Below are positions 43,209 through 52,504 of a stretch of 64,000 nucleotides of DNA, one piece after another. A program made the translations under genes and the position numbers. The notes under the pieces are model-generated. The model was not told where the DNA came from. It searched no databases and saw nothing but the letters and a program-made list of their open reading frames with translations. The DNA lies in NCBI RefSeq assembly GCF_965200585.1, contig NZ_OZ241361.1; one strand, 5' to 3'. The first letter of the stretch is position 1, and every line of letters starts with the position of its first letter. The stretch comes from Bacterioplanoides sp965200585. GTDB lineage: Bacteria > Pseudomonadota > Gammaproteobacteria > Pseudomonadales > Oceanobacteraceae.

Positions 43209-44780
43209 TTAACGGGTAACATCAATGTACAGCGTCAGCCGCTGGCCGGGCTGAAGGTACTTATTGTTGGTTTTATTGCTGTTCCAGCGACGAATATCCG
43301 ATACCCGAACCCCGAATTTTTGTGCAATACGCGCCAGTGAATCACCATTGCGAACTTTGTAGTTCACTTTTCGAATCACTTCCCGTTGTGAAGGCTTGGC
43401 TTTTTTGCTCCAAATCACCAGTTTTTGACCGGCTTTCAGTGGATCACCCGGTGCCATGCCATTCCAGCGCGCCAGCTCAGATACTTTAACATCGTGGTTG
43501 CGGGCAATTTGCCAGAAGCTGTCACCACTACGTACACTGTATTCTGACTTTTGTGTGTTGGAGGGCTGGCGAGCGGTTTTCAGACGTGCCAAACGCTGCG
43601 GTGCGCTGTGTGAATAAGCTTGCTGGCCTTTAAATGCACTGGGAATCAATAATTGATCTCCGGCGTGGATAATATTGCCACGCAAGCTGTTGGATTGTTT
43701 CAGCGCATTGGGTGTGGTGTGAAACCGGCGAGCAATGGTTAACAGATTATCACCCGGTTTAACCTTGTAGCGCTGCCATTTCACCCGGGAGTTGGCCGGC
43801 AAGGCGGCTAATTGCTGATCAAATACCGCTTTCTTTTGGTAAGGGATCAGTAGCTCATGAGGTCCTTGGGGGTGAGTTGCCCAGCGATTGTATTCCGGGT
43901 TGAGTTTATAGATCTCTTCCAGATCGGTATCAGCCAGTTCAGCCGCCTGGGATAAATCGATCTGACCGCCGGTATCGACAATAGCAAAATATGGCTGGTT
44001 AGCAACTGGCTTAATGGTGACGCCGTATTGTTCGGCGTCGCGTAATAATTTTGCCAGCGCAATTAACTTAGGCACGTAAGCACGGGTTTCTCTTGGCAGG
44101 CTCAGCGACCAGAAGTCGGTTGGCTTGCCTTTTTTGCGGTTCTTGCGAATGGCTTTGCGAACCGTTCCGGCACCGGAGTTATAGGCAGCGAGCGCCAGTA
44201 ACCAGTCACCTTTAAATTCACGCTGCAGCGCATGCAGGTAACGTAATGCAGCTTCGGTAGAGGCACGAATATCACGGCGCCCGTCGTGCCACCAATCCTG
44301 TTGCAGTCCAAAATCGCGGCCGGTTGACGGGATAAACTGCCATACCCCGGACGCACGTCCATGCGAATAGGCAAATGGATCAAAGGCGCTTTCAACAATG
44401 GGTAACAGGGCAATCTCGCCCGGAATTTCGCGAACCTCTATCTGCTCAGCAATAAAATGCAGGTAACGCACTCCACGATCGGCCACCCGATCGAGGTACG
44501 ACTGGTGCGATTTGTACCAGTTTAATTGTGAGGTGATGCGCGGATTGTCGATATCAATGTTCAGGCGATAAGCATCAATAATACGATTCCAGACATTGTT
44601 ATGATCAAGAGATTGATCATTGGCTGTTTTGTCAGTTGAGGGCTGCCCGGTATCGCTGACGGTCAGCTGCTGCTCGGATTTTTTACTGGGTGTAATGTCG
44701 GGTGTTGCAGCCGGGGTGGCGGCACAGCCAGAAAGGCAGGCAAGGCCGCAGAGAATCAATAATGGTGTAAAACGAAGCAT
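43209..44780 (-). CDS. mltD: Membrane-bound lytic murein transglycosylase D
   Basis: A 523-residue lipoprotein that cleaves peptidoglycan glycan strands leaving 1,6-anhydro-MurNAc. MLRFTPLLILCGLACLSGCAA has a lipobox (LSGC), fixing the start at 44780; the open frame further upstream is not used. The SLT domain has the catalytic Glu in PIVESAFDPFAYSHGRASGVWQ (read in two parts) and AYNSGAGTVRKAI. Three C-terminal LysM repeats follow (YKVKPGDNLLTIA, YSVRSGDSFWQIA, YKVRNGDSLARIA), spaced by about 70 residues. A fuller MltD arrangement than the two-LysM E. coli enzyme. Divergent from the methyltransferase gene. Confidence 0.95.
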   Translation of the reverse strand: MLRFTPLLILCGLACLSGCAATPAATPDITPSKKSEQQLTVSDTGQPSTDKTANDQSLDHNNVWNRIIDAYRLNIDIDNPRITSQLNWYKSHQSYLDRVADRGVRYLHFIAEQIEVREIPGEIALLPIVESAFDPFAYSHGRASGVWQFIPSTGRDFGLQQDWWHDGRRDIRASTEAALRYLHALQREFKGDWLLALAAYNSGAGTVRKAIRKNRKKGKPTDFWSLSLPRETRAYVPKLIALAKLLRDAEQYGVTIKPVANQPYFAIVDTGGQIDLSQAAELADTDLEEIYKLNPEYNRWATHPQGPHELLIPYQKKAVFDQQLAALPANSRVKWQRYKVKPGDNLLTIARRFHTTPNALKQSNSLRGNIIHAGDQLLIPSAFKGQQAYSHSAPQRLARLKTARQPSNTQKSEYSVRSGDSFWQIARNHDVKVSELARWNGMAPGDPLKAGQKLVIWSKKAKPSQREVIRKVNYKVRNGDSLARIAQKFGVRVSDIRRWNSNKTNNKYLQPGQRLTLYIDVTR

Positions 44781-44874
44781 CTGATTACTATGTAGGTTAA
44801 ATAACGCAATGAATAAAAACCTCTCAAGTCTAAAGACAGCCCTGTAGGCTCGCAAGGGAATCTGATCACAAACC

Positions 44875-45645
44875 ATGAATCGCAGCGGTAATAAAATCAA
44901 ACCTGACACCTACCAGAACTGGCTTAAACGTCCGGCTACCGAGCGTTTGCTGGCTTTGGAGGCTGATTGGCTTAGGGATACGATCTCCGCTTTCCGAGGC
45001 TTGCATCTGGCTTATGCTGGTATTGACCCAACGCCACATTTTCTTGAAGCCAGCCGTTGTCATCATGTGTTCCGGATGGCCTTTCCCTGGCAGAAGGGCC
45101 GTGTCAGCCGGGCGCTTGATTGCAAAGACTCGCACTGGCCGCTGGCGGATGAAAGTCTGGATGTGGTGGTGCTGCAGCACTGCCTGGATATGACGCGTCG
45201 CCCACATCAGCTGATTCGTGAAGCCTGTCGCTGCCTGGTGCCAAATGGTTATCTGGTGGTCGTGGGGTTTAATCCGTGGAGTTTGTGGGGTGTTGGCCGT
45301 TTGGCACATGCTTTTTCGTCCGAACTTCCCTGGGTCGCTAATCCGGTCGCTTATAATCGCCTGAAGGATTGGCTGATTTTATTGGATAGTCAGGTGGAAC
45401 AAGTCCGGCACGTTGAGCACTTATGGCCGTTACGTTTGTTTTCGGAGCGCTTATCCCGCCGTTTTGATCGGGTAGCTGCCAATCGTAGCTGGCTGCCGGG
45501 CAATGGCTATCTGTTGATTTCCCGTAAAACCATCGCCGGAATGACGCCGATTCGTGAAAAACGCTGGCGCCATACGCATCCTGGTTTTACCATGCCGGCC
45601 CCGGCCGTTCGCCAGCCCCAGCTGCGCGACGACTGCAACACCTAG
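44875..45645 (+). CDS. SAM-dependent methyltransferase domain protein
   Basis: A 256-residue class I methyltransferase-like protein of the group encoded next to mltD/dnaQ in many Gammaproteobacteria. Visible parts: LALEADWLRDTISAFRGLHLAYAG replaces motif I, followed by the DxxxPLADESLDVVVLQHCLDMTRRPHQLIREA segment (motif II region) and RCLVPNGYLVVVGFNPWSLWGVGRL. The glycine-rich SAM loop is atypical. Substrate unknown. In relatives gloB lies between mltD and this gene and rnhA between it and dnaQ; both are absent here. Confidence 0.87.
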   Translation: MNRSGNKIKPDTYQNWLKRPATERLLALEADWLRDTISAFRGLHLAYAGIDPTPHFLEASRCHHVFRMAFPWQKGRVSRALDCKDSHWPLADESLDVVVLQHCLDMTRRPHQLIREACRCLVPNGYLVVVGFNPWSLWGVGRLAHAFSSELPWVANPVAYNRLKDWLILLDSQVEQVRHVEHLWPLRLFSERLSRRFDRVAANRSWLPGNGYLLISRKTIAGMTPIREKRWRHTHPGFTMPAPAVRQPQLRDDCNT

Positions 45646-45723
45646 ATACACATCTTTGAGCACAGCGCCTTTTATGCAACACCTGATTATGCAATACCCT
45701 AAATACAAGCCGGAGCACATCTT

Positions 45724-46422
45724 ATGAGACAAATTGTACTGGATACTGAAACCACGGGTATTGGCGAAGGGCACCGGATCATTGAAATCGGTTGTGTTGA
45801 GGTAATCGAACGCAAGTTGACCGGGCGTCATTATCATAAATACATCAATCCACAGCGCGATATTGATGCCGAAGCTCAGGAAGTGCATGGCATTTCCAAT
45901 GAGTGGCTGATCGGGACCGGTGCTCCGGTTTTTGCCCAGGTTGCCGATGAGTTCCGTGAATTTATCGCTGGGGCTGAATTGGTTATTCACAATGCGGCGT
46001 TCGACGTTGGCATGATGGATGCTGAGTTTAATCGCCTGAATATGACCAATACCCGCGAGTTTTGCGGTGTTATGGATACCCTGTTGCTGGCTCGTGAAAT
46101 GTTCCCGGGTTCTCGTGTCAGTCTTGATGCCTTATGTAAGCGTTACGACATTGACAACAGCCATCGTGAGTTACACGGCGCATTGCTGGATGCCGAGATT
46201 CTGGCGGATGTGTACCTGATGATGACGGGTGGCCAGACTGATCTGGCGCTGGCGGTTGAAGATGGCCAGCAGAATGGTCTGGTTGATATTGCGCTGGATG
46301 ACGCCTTGATGAATGTTGAGCTGCCTGTTATCCGGGCGTCAGGTTCTGAGCTGGAAGCACATGAGCAATTTCTTAATCTGGTGGACAAAAAAAGTGACGG
46401 CGCCATCTGGCGTCGCAGTTAA
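45724..46422 (+). CDS. dnaQ: DNA polymerase III subunit epsilon
   Basis: A 232-residue proofreading 3'-5' exonuclease of the DEDDh type. Exo I is VLDTETTGI with the paired Asp/Glu, Exo II is IHNAAFDVGMMD, and Exo III is HRELHGALLDAEILADVYL with the catalytic His and Asp. The C-terminus carries a segment used to contact the polymerase alpha subunit. GGAG lies nine bases before the ATG. It ends 160 bases before fimL; a short GTGAGA/TCTCAC hairpin (46497-46512) between them may attenuate read-through. Confidence 0.96.
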   Translation: MRQIVLDTETTGIGEGHRIIEIGCVEVIERKLTGRHYHKYINPQRDIDAEAQEVHGISNEWLIGTGAPVFAQVADEFREFIAGAELVIHNAAFDVGMMDAEFNRLNMTNTREFCGVMDTLLLAREMFPGSRVSLDALCKRYDIDNSHRELHGALLDAEILADVYLMMTGGQTDLALAVEDGQQNGLVDIALDDALMNVELPVIRASGSELEAHEQFLNLVDKKSDGAIWRRS

Positions 46423-46588
46423 GCGTTGCCAACAGGATCTAAGAAATACGACAGGGTTTTGATGCCTTACGATCGTGAAAATCAGTATCCGCGGGTGTGA
46501 GATTTTTCTCACTCCTGGCCAAAAAACCGGCGTATATTGCTGTATTACCTCAAGTAAACGTTTCGCGTAGCAGCTGTTAGTGGGTAGA

Positions 46589-48265
46589 ATGACAACAAAT
46601 ACAACAAAGAACGACGCGAGTATGGCGGATATAACAACAGGAAGTGAAGTATCACACTTTGCATCATCTCTGGCTCTGGTTCAGGCAGAAATAGCTAATG
46701 CACTGGATCAGGCAGCAGTGCAATTGGATGCTTACTCAGACAGTGGCAGTGATGACAGCCTGACCTTATTTCTGGAAGAAATTCAGCAGTTACGTGGCAC
46801 CTTTAAAATGCTGGATTTCCGTGCCGGGGAACGGGTATGTGAAGAGTTGGCTGAAACCGGACGTATTGCCCGTTCCAAACGGGTTAGCGAAGCCACCCTG
46901 CAAGCATTCACGCAAGCCATTGTGTATCTGAATCGTTATATCGAATGTGTCGCCAGCGGCGATATTGTTTCTCCGAGCTTGCTAATTCCTACCATTAATC
47001 AAATCCGTAAGCAGCGTGCTGAAAAGCCGCTGCCGGAAGCCTATTTCTTTCTGGTTAATCTGCGCCCTAAGCTCGATATTCCAGCCACTGATCCGGAAGC
47101 TGGCAGCTTTCCTTACCGCAGAGCCCGACAGTTGTATCAGCTCGGCCTGATTGGTCTGATGAAGCAACAGGGGCGACGTGGACCACTGCAAGTCATGCAA
47201 CGCGCCATCACTCGTTTTGAAAAAGCCAGCCGGGGCGGAGCATCCTGGCCACTGTGGAGTGTCGCCAGCGGAGCATTGGATGCCTTGTCTCAGGATGCCT
47301 TTGAAATTGGCCCGCAACGCTTGAGTCTGTTGGGGGCTCTGGATCGTCAGGTGCGCAAGGTTCAGGAGACGGAAGGGCGTGCTTTTAATGAAAAAATGCC
47401 GGACTGGTTATTAAAAGAACTGCTGTATCTGGTCGCCCTAGCTAGCGACGACGGTGACAATATCACACGCATTCAGCGTGATTTCCGCATTGGCGAAGGA
47501 GTTAAGGAGACCAACCTTGCTGAGGCCCGGCAGCGTCTTTCCGGCCCGGATCAGGCGGCCATTGACTCCTTATCCGAAGCGCTTCAGGAAGAGCTGCAAT
47601 CGGTGAAGGATCTGGTGGATCTGTTGGAGCGCACAGACACCAGCGAAGAAAACTTTAATGAACTGATTGTTAGCCTGAGTCGCATTGCTGACACCCTGCA
47701 GATTGCCAACCTGTTTGACGCTTCAGAAAAAACCCGCCGCTTGTGCGTTGCTTTAAAAGCCAATGGTGTGAATGGCATGCAGTCTCAGATTGCTTCTGTG
47801 GCGGATGGCATTATTCATATCGAACAAGAAATGCGTGGCATGTCGCAGACAGGCCTGGATCGTGACAGCCTGGTGGACCCGGTGAGTCTGGCCGAAGCAA
47901 AAATTGCGGTGCTGTCGGAATCCATGACTGCCATGACACTGATCAAGCGCTCGATTGGCTCGTTTGTGGATTCCAATGGCGATCGATTGCACATTAAGAA
48001 CATTGGTAAAAGCCTGCACGATGTTGCCGGTTCACTGATTTTCCTTGAAAAGCACTCCGTGGCGTCTCTGCTACACGACCTTGAAGCCTTTGTGTCACTG
48101 CGACTGCTGGGGAATGAGGTTCAGCCGACTGAGAAGCAGCTTGAAGCTTTTGCTGATGGTGTAACCGCCATTGAATATTTCCTCGACTCATTAAGTGGCC
48201 AGGGTAATGGCTCGGATGATGCACTCAAACTGGCACAAGAGAGCCTTCAGATATTAAGGGACTAA
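46589..48265 (+). CDS. fimL: FimL-like regulator of type IV pili
   Basis: A 558-residue cytoplasmic protein, the same length as Pseudomonas FimL, a protein related to the N-terminus of the ChpA chemotaxis kinase but lacking functional phosphotransfer His residues. In Pseudomonas it controls twitching and cAMP through the pilus-sensing pathway. Visible: LFLEEIQQLRGTFKMLDFRAGERVCEELAETG near 45-80 (a degenerate HPt-like helix bundle), a central unit with RARQLYQLGLIGLM, and a repeat of the HPt-like bundle at the C-terminus (SLHDVAGSLIFLEKHSVASLLHDLEAF). The dnaQ-fimL neighbourhood also exists in Pseudomonas. The ATG at 46589 is chosen over an upstream GTG at 46580. Confidence 0.85.
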   Translation: MTTNTTKNDASMADITTGSEVSHFASSLALVQAEIANALDQAAVQLDAYSDSGSDDSLTLFLEEIQQLRGTFKMLDFRAGERVCEELAETGRIARSKRVSEATLQAFTQAIVYLNRYIECVASGDIVSPSLLIPTINQIRKQRAEKPLPEAYFFLVNLRPKLDIPATDPEAGSFPYRRARQLYQLGLIGLMKQQGRRGPLQVMQRAITRFEKASRGGASWPLWSVASGALDALSQDAFEIGPQRLSLLGALDRQVRKVQETEGRAFNEKMPDWLLKELLYLVALASDDGDNITRIQRDFRIGEGVKETNLAEARQRLSGPDQAAIDSLSEALQEELQSVKDLVDLLERTDTSEENFNELIVSLSRIADTLQIANLFDASEKTRRLCVALKANGVNGMQSQIASVADGIIHIEQEMRGMSQTGLDRDSLVDPVSLAEAKIAVLSESMTAMTLIKRSIGSFVDSNGDRLHIKNIGKSLHDVAGSLIFLEKHSVASLLHDLEAFVSLRLLGNEVQPTEKQLEAFADGVTAIEYFLDSLSGQGNGSDDALKLAQESLQILRD

Positions 48266-48266
48266 T

Positions 48267-48908
48267 ATGTTGCAAACGGGTCTGACAGTCTTTGCCGCAG
48301 TATTTATTCTGATCGGCATCATTGTGATTGCAATGATGTGGCGGGGAAAGGAGTGGTTTGTCTATTGGATCAAAGGCAGCGTTGGCATGCTGATGCTAAC
48401 TGGTTGCATTCTGGCGGCATTTACTCTGGTGGATTTATGGAGCTACCGACAGCTGCAGAGCGAAGAGCCGTTGGCGACTCTGAGCATTTATCAGTTGGGC
48501 GATCAGAGTTACGACATCACTTTGGCGGACGCCACCGGTGGTGAGCGTCGCTTTAAACTAACCGGTGATCAATGGCAGCTCGATGCTCGCCTGATTACCT
48601 GGTCCGGACCTTTTGCCGCCGCCGGAGTAAAACCTCTGTATCGGCTGGATCGTTTATCCGGGCGTTATTTATCACTGGAGCAGGAGCGCACCTCTGAGCG
48701 AACCCTGTATGAATTATCCGGTTCTCGCTGGCTGGACTTATGGCAGGCCCTGTATGAATCCGGACTCTGGCTGGACGCTCAATTTGGCAGTGCGGTTTAT
48801 ATGCCAATGAGCAACGGTGCAGTTTTCTCTATCCACCTGGCCCCGAAAGGCCTGATTGCCCGACCAGTAAACGATGTTGCCAAGGCAGCATTACAAGTGG
48901 ATTGGTAG
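48267..48908 (+). CDS. Hypothetical membrane protein downstream of fimL
   Basis: A 213-residue protein starting one base after the fimL stop, so co-transcribed. Two TM helices fill the first 60 residues (LTVFAAVFILIGIIVIAMMW and GSVGMLMLTGCILAAFTLVDLW), followed by a soluble domain of about 150 residues with beta-rich sequence (LADATGGERRFKLTGDQWQLDARLITWSG). Databases often carry such proteins as cation or drug efflux-like; nothing in it suggests a transporter. Orientation suggests a periplasmic C-terminal domain. A role with FimL is inferred from coupling only. Confidence 0.8.
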   Translation: MLQTGLTVFAAVFILIGIIVIAMMWRGKEWFVYWIKGSVGMLMLTGCILAAFTLVDLWSYRQLQSEEPLATLSIYQLGDQSYDITLADATGGERRFKLTGDQWQLDARLITWSGPFAAAGVKPLYRLDRLSGRYLSLEQERTSERTLYELSGSRWLDLWQALYESGLWLDAQFGSAVYMPMSNGAVFSIHLAPKGLIARPVNDVAKAALQVDW

Positions 48909-48922
48909 TTAATAGTTTTAGA

Positions 48923-48960
48923 ACAACAAAAAGCCCGCTTTATTGCGGGCTTTTTGTTGT
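48923..48960. terminator. Bidirectional terminator between fimL unit and thiI
   Basis: Perfect 16-base arms (ACAACAAAAAGCCCGC and its complement) around a six-base TTTATT loop. The A-run and T-run at its ends allow termination from both sides: the fimL unit on the plus strand and thiI, which ends three bases later, on the minus strand. Confidence 0.95.
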
Positions 48961-48962
48961 TT

Positions 48963-50420
48963 TTAGCTTTCCACGTATACCGCAAACCGCCCCTTGCCTT
49001 GCTCATTCAGATGGTGAGCGTGAATCTTACTCATGGTGCCTTTCTGGCAATACATCAGATAGCGGGTATTGCTATCAAATTCCGCCACGCGACTGTCCAC
49101 TTCATAAAACGGAATGGTCAGTACGGTATTGTTAGTGAAAGTCAGCGGGGCATCTGCTGCTTCATTCGGATGACGGATATCAATAATCACATCATCCAGT
49201 GCCGGCGTGCTGATCAGCTCAATACTCTCAAGCCCGCTCTCATCGCCGCTTAATACATCATCAATACGTTCGTACTTGGCGTTACGGAGTGCCTCTTCCA
49301 GTACATCAAAGTTAAAGTCAGCCTCCGTAGACTCGACTTTCTTGCGATCACCCACTGTGGTTGGCTTGACCGAAATAACCCCGCAATACTCCGGCATAGT
49401 TGCGGCAAACGCCTCAGTACCAATGCGACGCGAGATATCAATAATTTCCGGCTTGCCCATCGAGGCCAGCGGACGCAATACCATGTGATCACACACCTGA
49501 TCAATTACTGCCAGATTGGTAATGGTCTGACTGGCAACCTGCGCCACCGCTTCGCCGGTAACCAGCGCTGGCAGCTTTAATTCATCTGCAACGCGTGACG
49601 CAGCACGCAACATCATACGCTTAAGGACAACACCCATCTGGGATACATCAATATTTTTCAGGATCTCTTCCACCACACCTTCAAACGGTACAGTAATGAA
49701 CTTCACCCGGTGGCTTTCACTGTAGTTAGACCACAGATAGTGGGATACCTGCTTAACACCAATTTCATGGGCGCTGCCACCTAAATTAAAGAAGCAGAAG
49801 TGGGTTTTAATGCCGCGACGAGTCATCAGATAACTGGCAACGGTGGAATCAAAGCCGCCGGAAATCAGCGATAAAACCTCGCCCTGAGAACCCAGAGGGT
49901 AGCCGCCTACGCCCATTACCTGTTGACGCACCACCTGAACTTTGTCGTTGCGGATTTCTGCTTTTACCACAACCTCAGGGTTCTTCAGTGAAACCCCGGT
50001 TGCTTCGGTTTCTTTTAATAACCCACCACCCATATAGATCTCAGCCTGATGGGAGGTGAAATCATGCTGACCAGCACGCTTAATACGAACACAAAAGGTT
50101 TTGCCGGCCAGCTCTGCTGCATAAGCATCACGCACACGTTGATAAGCTTCATCTAAGGTGGTGAATTCGTATTCAACAATCTCCAATGCAGAGCCAATGC
50201 CCGGTGTATGGGTGAGGATCTGAATGGCTTTACGGTGTGAAATATCGTCATCATGATTCATCACTACCACCAGACTGTCCCAGCGATTCTGCACATCCAC
50301 AGACAGATCGTGCTTGCGGAATAAGGTCTGCAGGTTCTGGCGCAGAATCTTGGTGATCTGCTTACGCACCGGGCGCGACTTAATCGTGATTTCAGGGAAC
50401 AGTTTGATGACGAATTTCAT
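48963..50420 (-). CDS. thiI: tRNA 4-thiouridine synthase / thiazole sulfur donor
   Basis: A 485-residue enzyme with an N-terminal ferredoxin-like and THUMP RNA-binding region, a PP-loop ATPase domain (SGGFDSTVASYLM) and a C-terminal rhodanese domain with the persulfide Cys in LMYCQKGTMSK. This is the long, rhodanese-containing form found in Gammaproteobacteria, serving 4-thiouridine at tRNA position 8 and thiamine thiazole synthesis. The start at 50420 (MKFVIKLFPEITIKS) is the conserved N-terminus; the 15 residues possible upstream are not homologous. Monocistronic. Confidence 0.96.
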   Translation of the reverse strand: MKFVIKLFPEITIKSRPVRKQITKILRQNLQTLFRKHDLSVDVQNRWDSLVVVMNHDDDISHRKAIQILTHTPGIGSALEIVEYEFTTLDEAYQRVRDAYAAELAGKTFCVRIKRAGQHDFTSHQAEIYMGGGLLKETEATGVSLKNPEVVVKAEIRNDKVQVVRQQVMGVGGYPLGSQGEVLSLISGGFDSTVASYLMTRRGIKTHFCFFNLGGSAHEIGVKQVSHYLWSNYSESHRVKFITVPFEGVVEEILKNIDVSQMGVVLKRMMLRAASRVADELKLPALVTGEAVAQVASQTITNLAVIDQVCDHMVLRPLASMGKPEIIDISRRIGTEAFAATMPEYCGVISVKPTTVGDRKKVESTEADFNFDVLEEALRNAKYERIDDVLSGDESGLESIELISTPALDDVIIDIRHPNEAADAPLTFTNNTVLTIPFYEVDSRVAEFDSNTRYLMYCQKGTMSKIHAHHLNEQGKGRFAVYVES

Positions 50421-50659
50421 TTTCAGACAACCGGGTGATGCATAAAGGCGCGGATTATATAGCAAGCTCTGGGTCAGTGGCAGCTTTGTAAGAAAACTGC
50501 CTGAGAGTTAACTATTAGACATGCCTCTTTTTCTGCGTCGCATTTCTGAGCTTCATATTAGTGTCATAACAGGCAGTAATGCTGCCAGAGCCTGTTAAAC
50601 ACGGCTCAACATGATATTGATATGGCAAAAAACAATAAAACGCACTGACGGAGTAGAGC

Positions 50660-51406
50660 ATGACTAAACGTATCGCATTAGTAACGGGTGGCACCGGTGG
50701 CATTGGTACCGCTATTTGCAAGCATTTGCACGACGATGGCTATCAGGTTATTGCCGGATACTATTCCGGTGGCAATCACGAAAAGGCACAGCAATGGCAG
50801 AGCCAGCTAAAAGAGGAGGGTTATGACATTGCGCTTGCTTACGGCAATATTCGTGACTATGACTCGTGTGCCGCCTGCATCGAAGGTATTAAAAAGGACT
50901 TTGGCAGCATTGATATTCTGGTGAATAACGGTGGTATTACCCGTGATACCACCTTGCGCAAAATGTCGCCGGAACACTGGGATGACGTAATTGCCACCAA
51001 TCTGACCTCGGTTTTCTATATGACCCGCTTAGTCATTAACGATATGCTGGCTCAGAAATGGGGCCGCATCGTGAATATTTCCTCCATTAATGGTGAAAAA
51101 GGTCAGTTTGGCCAGGCCAACTATTCGGCTGCTAAGGCGGGTATGTACGGTTTCACCAAGGCCGTGGCTCAGGAAGTGGCCAGCAAAGGCATTACCGTGA
51201 ACACGGTATCGCCAGGTTATATTGCGACATCAATGATCATGGATGTACCGGAGGAAATTCGTGAGCAAATCCGCATGGGCATTCCGGTGGGGCGCTTTGG
51301 TGAACCGCAGGATATTGCCCGGGTTGTCAGTTTCCTGACCGCTGAAGATGGCGGCTTTATCACTGGTGCGAACATTTCAGCCAATGGCGGCCAATATATG
51401 CACTAA
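50660..51406 (+). CDS. phbB: Acetoacetyl-CoA reductase (PhbB type)
   Basis: A 248-residue short-chain dehydrogenase. The NADPH motif TGGTGGIG (TGxxxGxG), the catalytic Ser/Tyr/Lys in ISSINGEKGQFGQANYSAAKAG, and the 3-ketoacyl-CoA-specific segment NNGGITRDTTLRKMSPEHWDDV are typical of PhbB, which reduces acetoacetyl-CoA to R-3-hydroxybutyryl-CoA for polyhydroxybutyrate. No phaC or thiolase gene is nearby. GGAG lies ahead of the ATG. It is followed by a terminator shared with the next gene. Confidence 0.92.
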   Translation: MTKRIALVTGGTGGIGTAICKHLHDDGYQVIAGYYSGGNHEKAQQWQSQLKEEGYDIALAYGNIRDYDSCAACIEGIKKDFGSIDILVNNGGITRDTTLRKMSPEHWDDVIATNLTSVFYMTRLVINDMLAQKWGRIVNISSINGEKGQFGQANYSAAKAGMYGFTKAVAQEVASKGITVNTVSPGYIATSMIMDVPEEIREQIRMGIPVGRFGEPQDIARVVSFLTAEDGGFITGANISANGGQYMH

Positions 51407-51454
51407 CCCCTTAAGCATTCGTGTCTATGTAGGTTATGTAGGCATAGGAACAAG

Positions 51455-51505
51455 AAAAAACCGGAATACCTGGTCGCAAACTGACAGAGGACATTCCGGT
51501 TTTTT
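51455..51505. terminator. Terminator between phbB and the PilJ-N gene
   Basis: Arms AAAAAACCGGAAT and ATTCCGGTTTTTT (13 bases, perfect) separated by a 25-base loop. The T-run (51500-51505) follows the stem on the plus strand and the A-run mirrors it on the minus strand, so it can end both phbB and the minus-strand gene at 51521. Confidence 0.8.
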
Positions 51506-51520
51506 ATGATGGGCAGAAAT

Positions 51521-52396
51521 TTAAAGTGCAGCCACCATCTGGCGGTGATCATCCAGCAGGAAGGATGAGTTTAACTCGCCGGAGTCATGCAGGCGCTCAT
51601 ACATTCCGGTGATTTCATTCATGCGCTTCAACATACTCTCGGTAGTACGGGAAATGACATGAGTGGCATACTGCCCCGACTTGATGCGATTAAAGCCGGC
51701 CTTGGAGAAGTTCAGCTGAGCTTCAACCCCAGACAACGCAAAATGAATTTCCTCGCTGTTCTGTGGGGCAATCAGCAAGGTATTTAAGCCCTTTTCAAAT
51801 TCACCCAGAGCGCGATAAAAGCCATCAATCACTTTTTGCTGGCGTTGTCCGGAGGCGTGAGCAAAATAATACTTTGCCATCCGCTGACTCAGCATCCGTT
51901 GACGGCCAGAAACATTGACCAATACGGCGCTGTCGGTATTGGCGTATTGCTCAATATCCAACACCACTTGATGGCAGGCCGCAACGAGCTCTTCACCAAT
52001 GGCAATCAGTTCAATCGTGTCGGCTGGCTGCTCGGCTGATAAAGCCGCCTGTAACTTGGCCCAGCGCACTTCGACAGTGCCAAGATTGTCCTGAATGAGC
52101 GGTGTTGGTGCGTAATGTTTCAGATTTCTGAGTTGTGCGGCAAACAATTGCTGAGCGTGAACCAGTTGTTTTTCAGCCTTCATCGAGTCGATTTCAGAGT
52201 TGATCTGAATATAGGCTTTCACCATCCGCTCGCTAAGCATTCGCTGGCGACCGGCCTGGTTAAGCGCGGCGCCATCGCTGAGTGGTGTGATATTGGCTGG
52301 CGTGCTGGTCGACGCTGCACGGGTATGAGCCTCATTGTTTTCAGCAAAGCTGGCAAACGAGACGAATAAGGCAAGAAAGGGTAGGAAACGGAACAT
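51521..52396 (-). CDS. Exported tandem PilJ-N-type sensor domain protein
   Basis: A 291-residue protein with a signal peptide (MFRFLPFLALFVSFASFA). Two copies of the type IV pilus MCP N-terminal (PilJ-N) domain are visible through the repeated motif GRQRMLSERMVKAY (about 47-60) and SGRQRMLSQRMAKYYF (about 163-178). In PilJ and NarX-type receptors this four-helix module senses small ligands. Here there is no TM segment after the signal peptide, nor any signalling domain, so it may be a free periplasmic binding module. The start has GGAGG five bases ahead. Partner unknown. Confidence 0.83.
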   Translation of the reverse strand: MFRFLPFLALFVSFASFAENNEAHTRAASTSTPANITPLSDGAALNQAGRQRMLSERMVKAYIQINSEIDSMKAEKQLVHAQQLFAAQLRNLKHYAPTPLIQDNLGTVEVRWAKLQAALSAEQPADTIELIAIGEELVAACHQVVLDIEQYANTDSAVLVNVSGRQRMLSQRMAKYYFAHASGQRQQKVIDGFYRALGEFEKGLNTLLIAPQNSEEIHFALSGVEAQLNFSKAGFNRIKSGQYATHVISRTTESMLKRMNEITGMYERLHDSGELNSSFLLDDHRQMVAAL

Positions 52397-52504
52397 AATC
52401 CCTCCGGAAGGTTTGTTACTCAACAACAGCTTCAACAGAGAGCAAGAAAAGTTCCCGAAACCTTGCTGTCAGCCCAATTGCTGACTTTGTTCGTCAGTTT
52501 TTCC

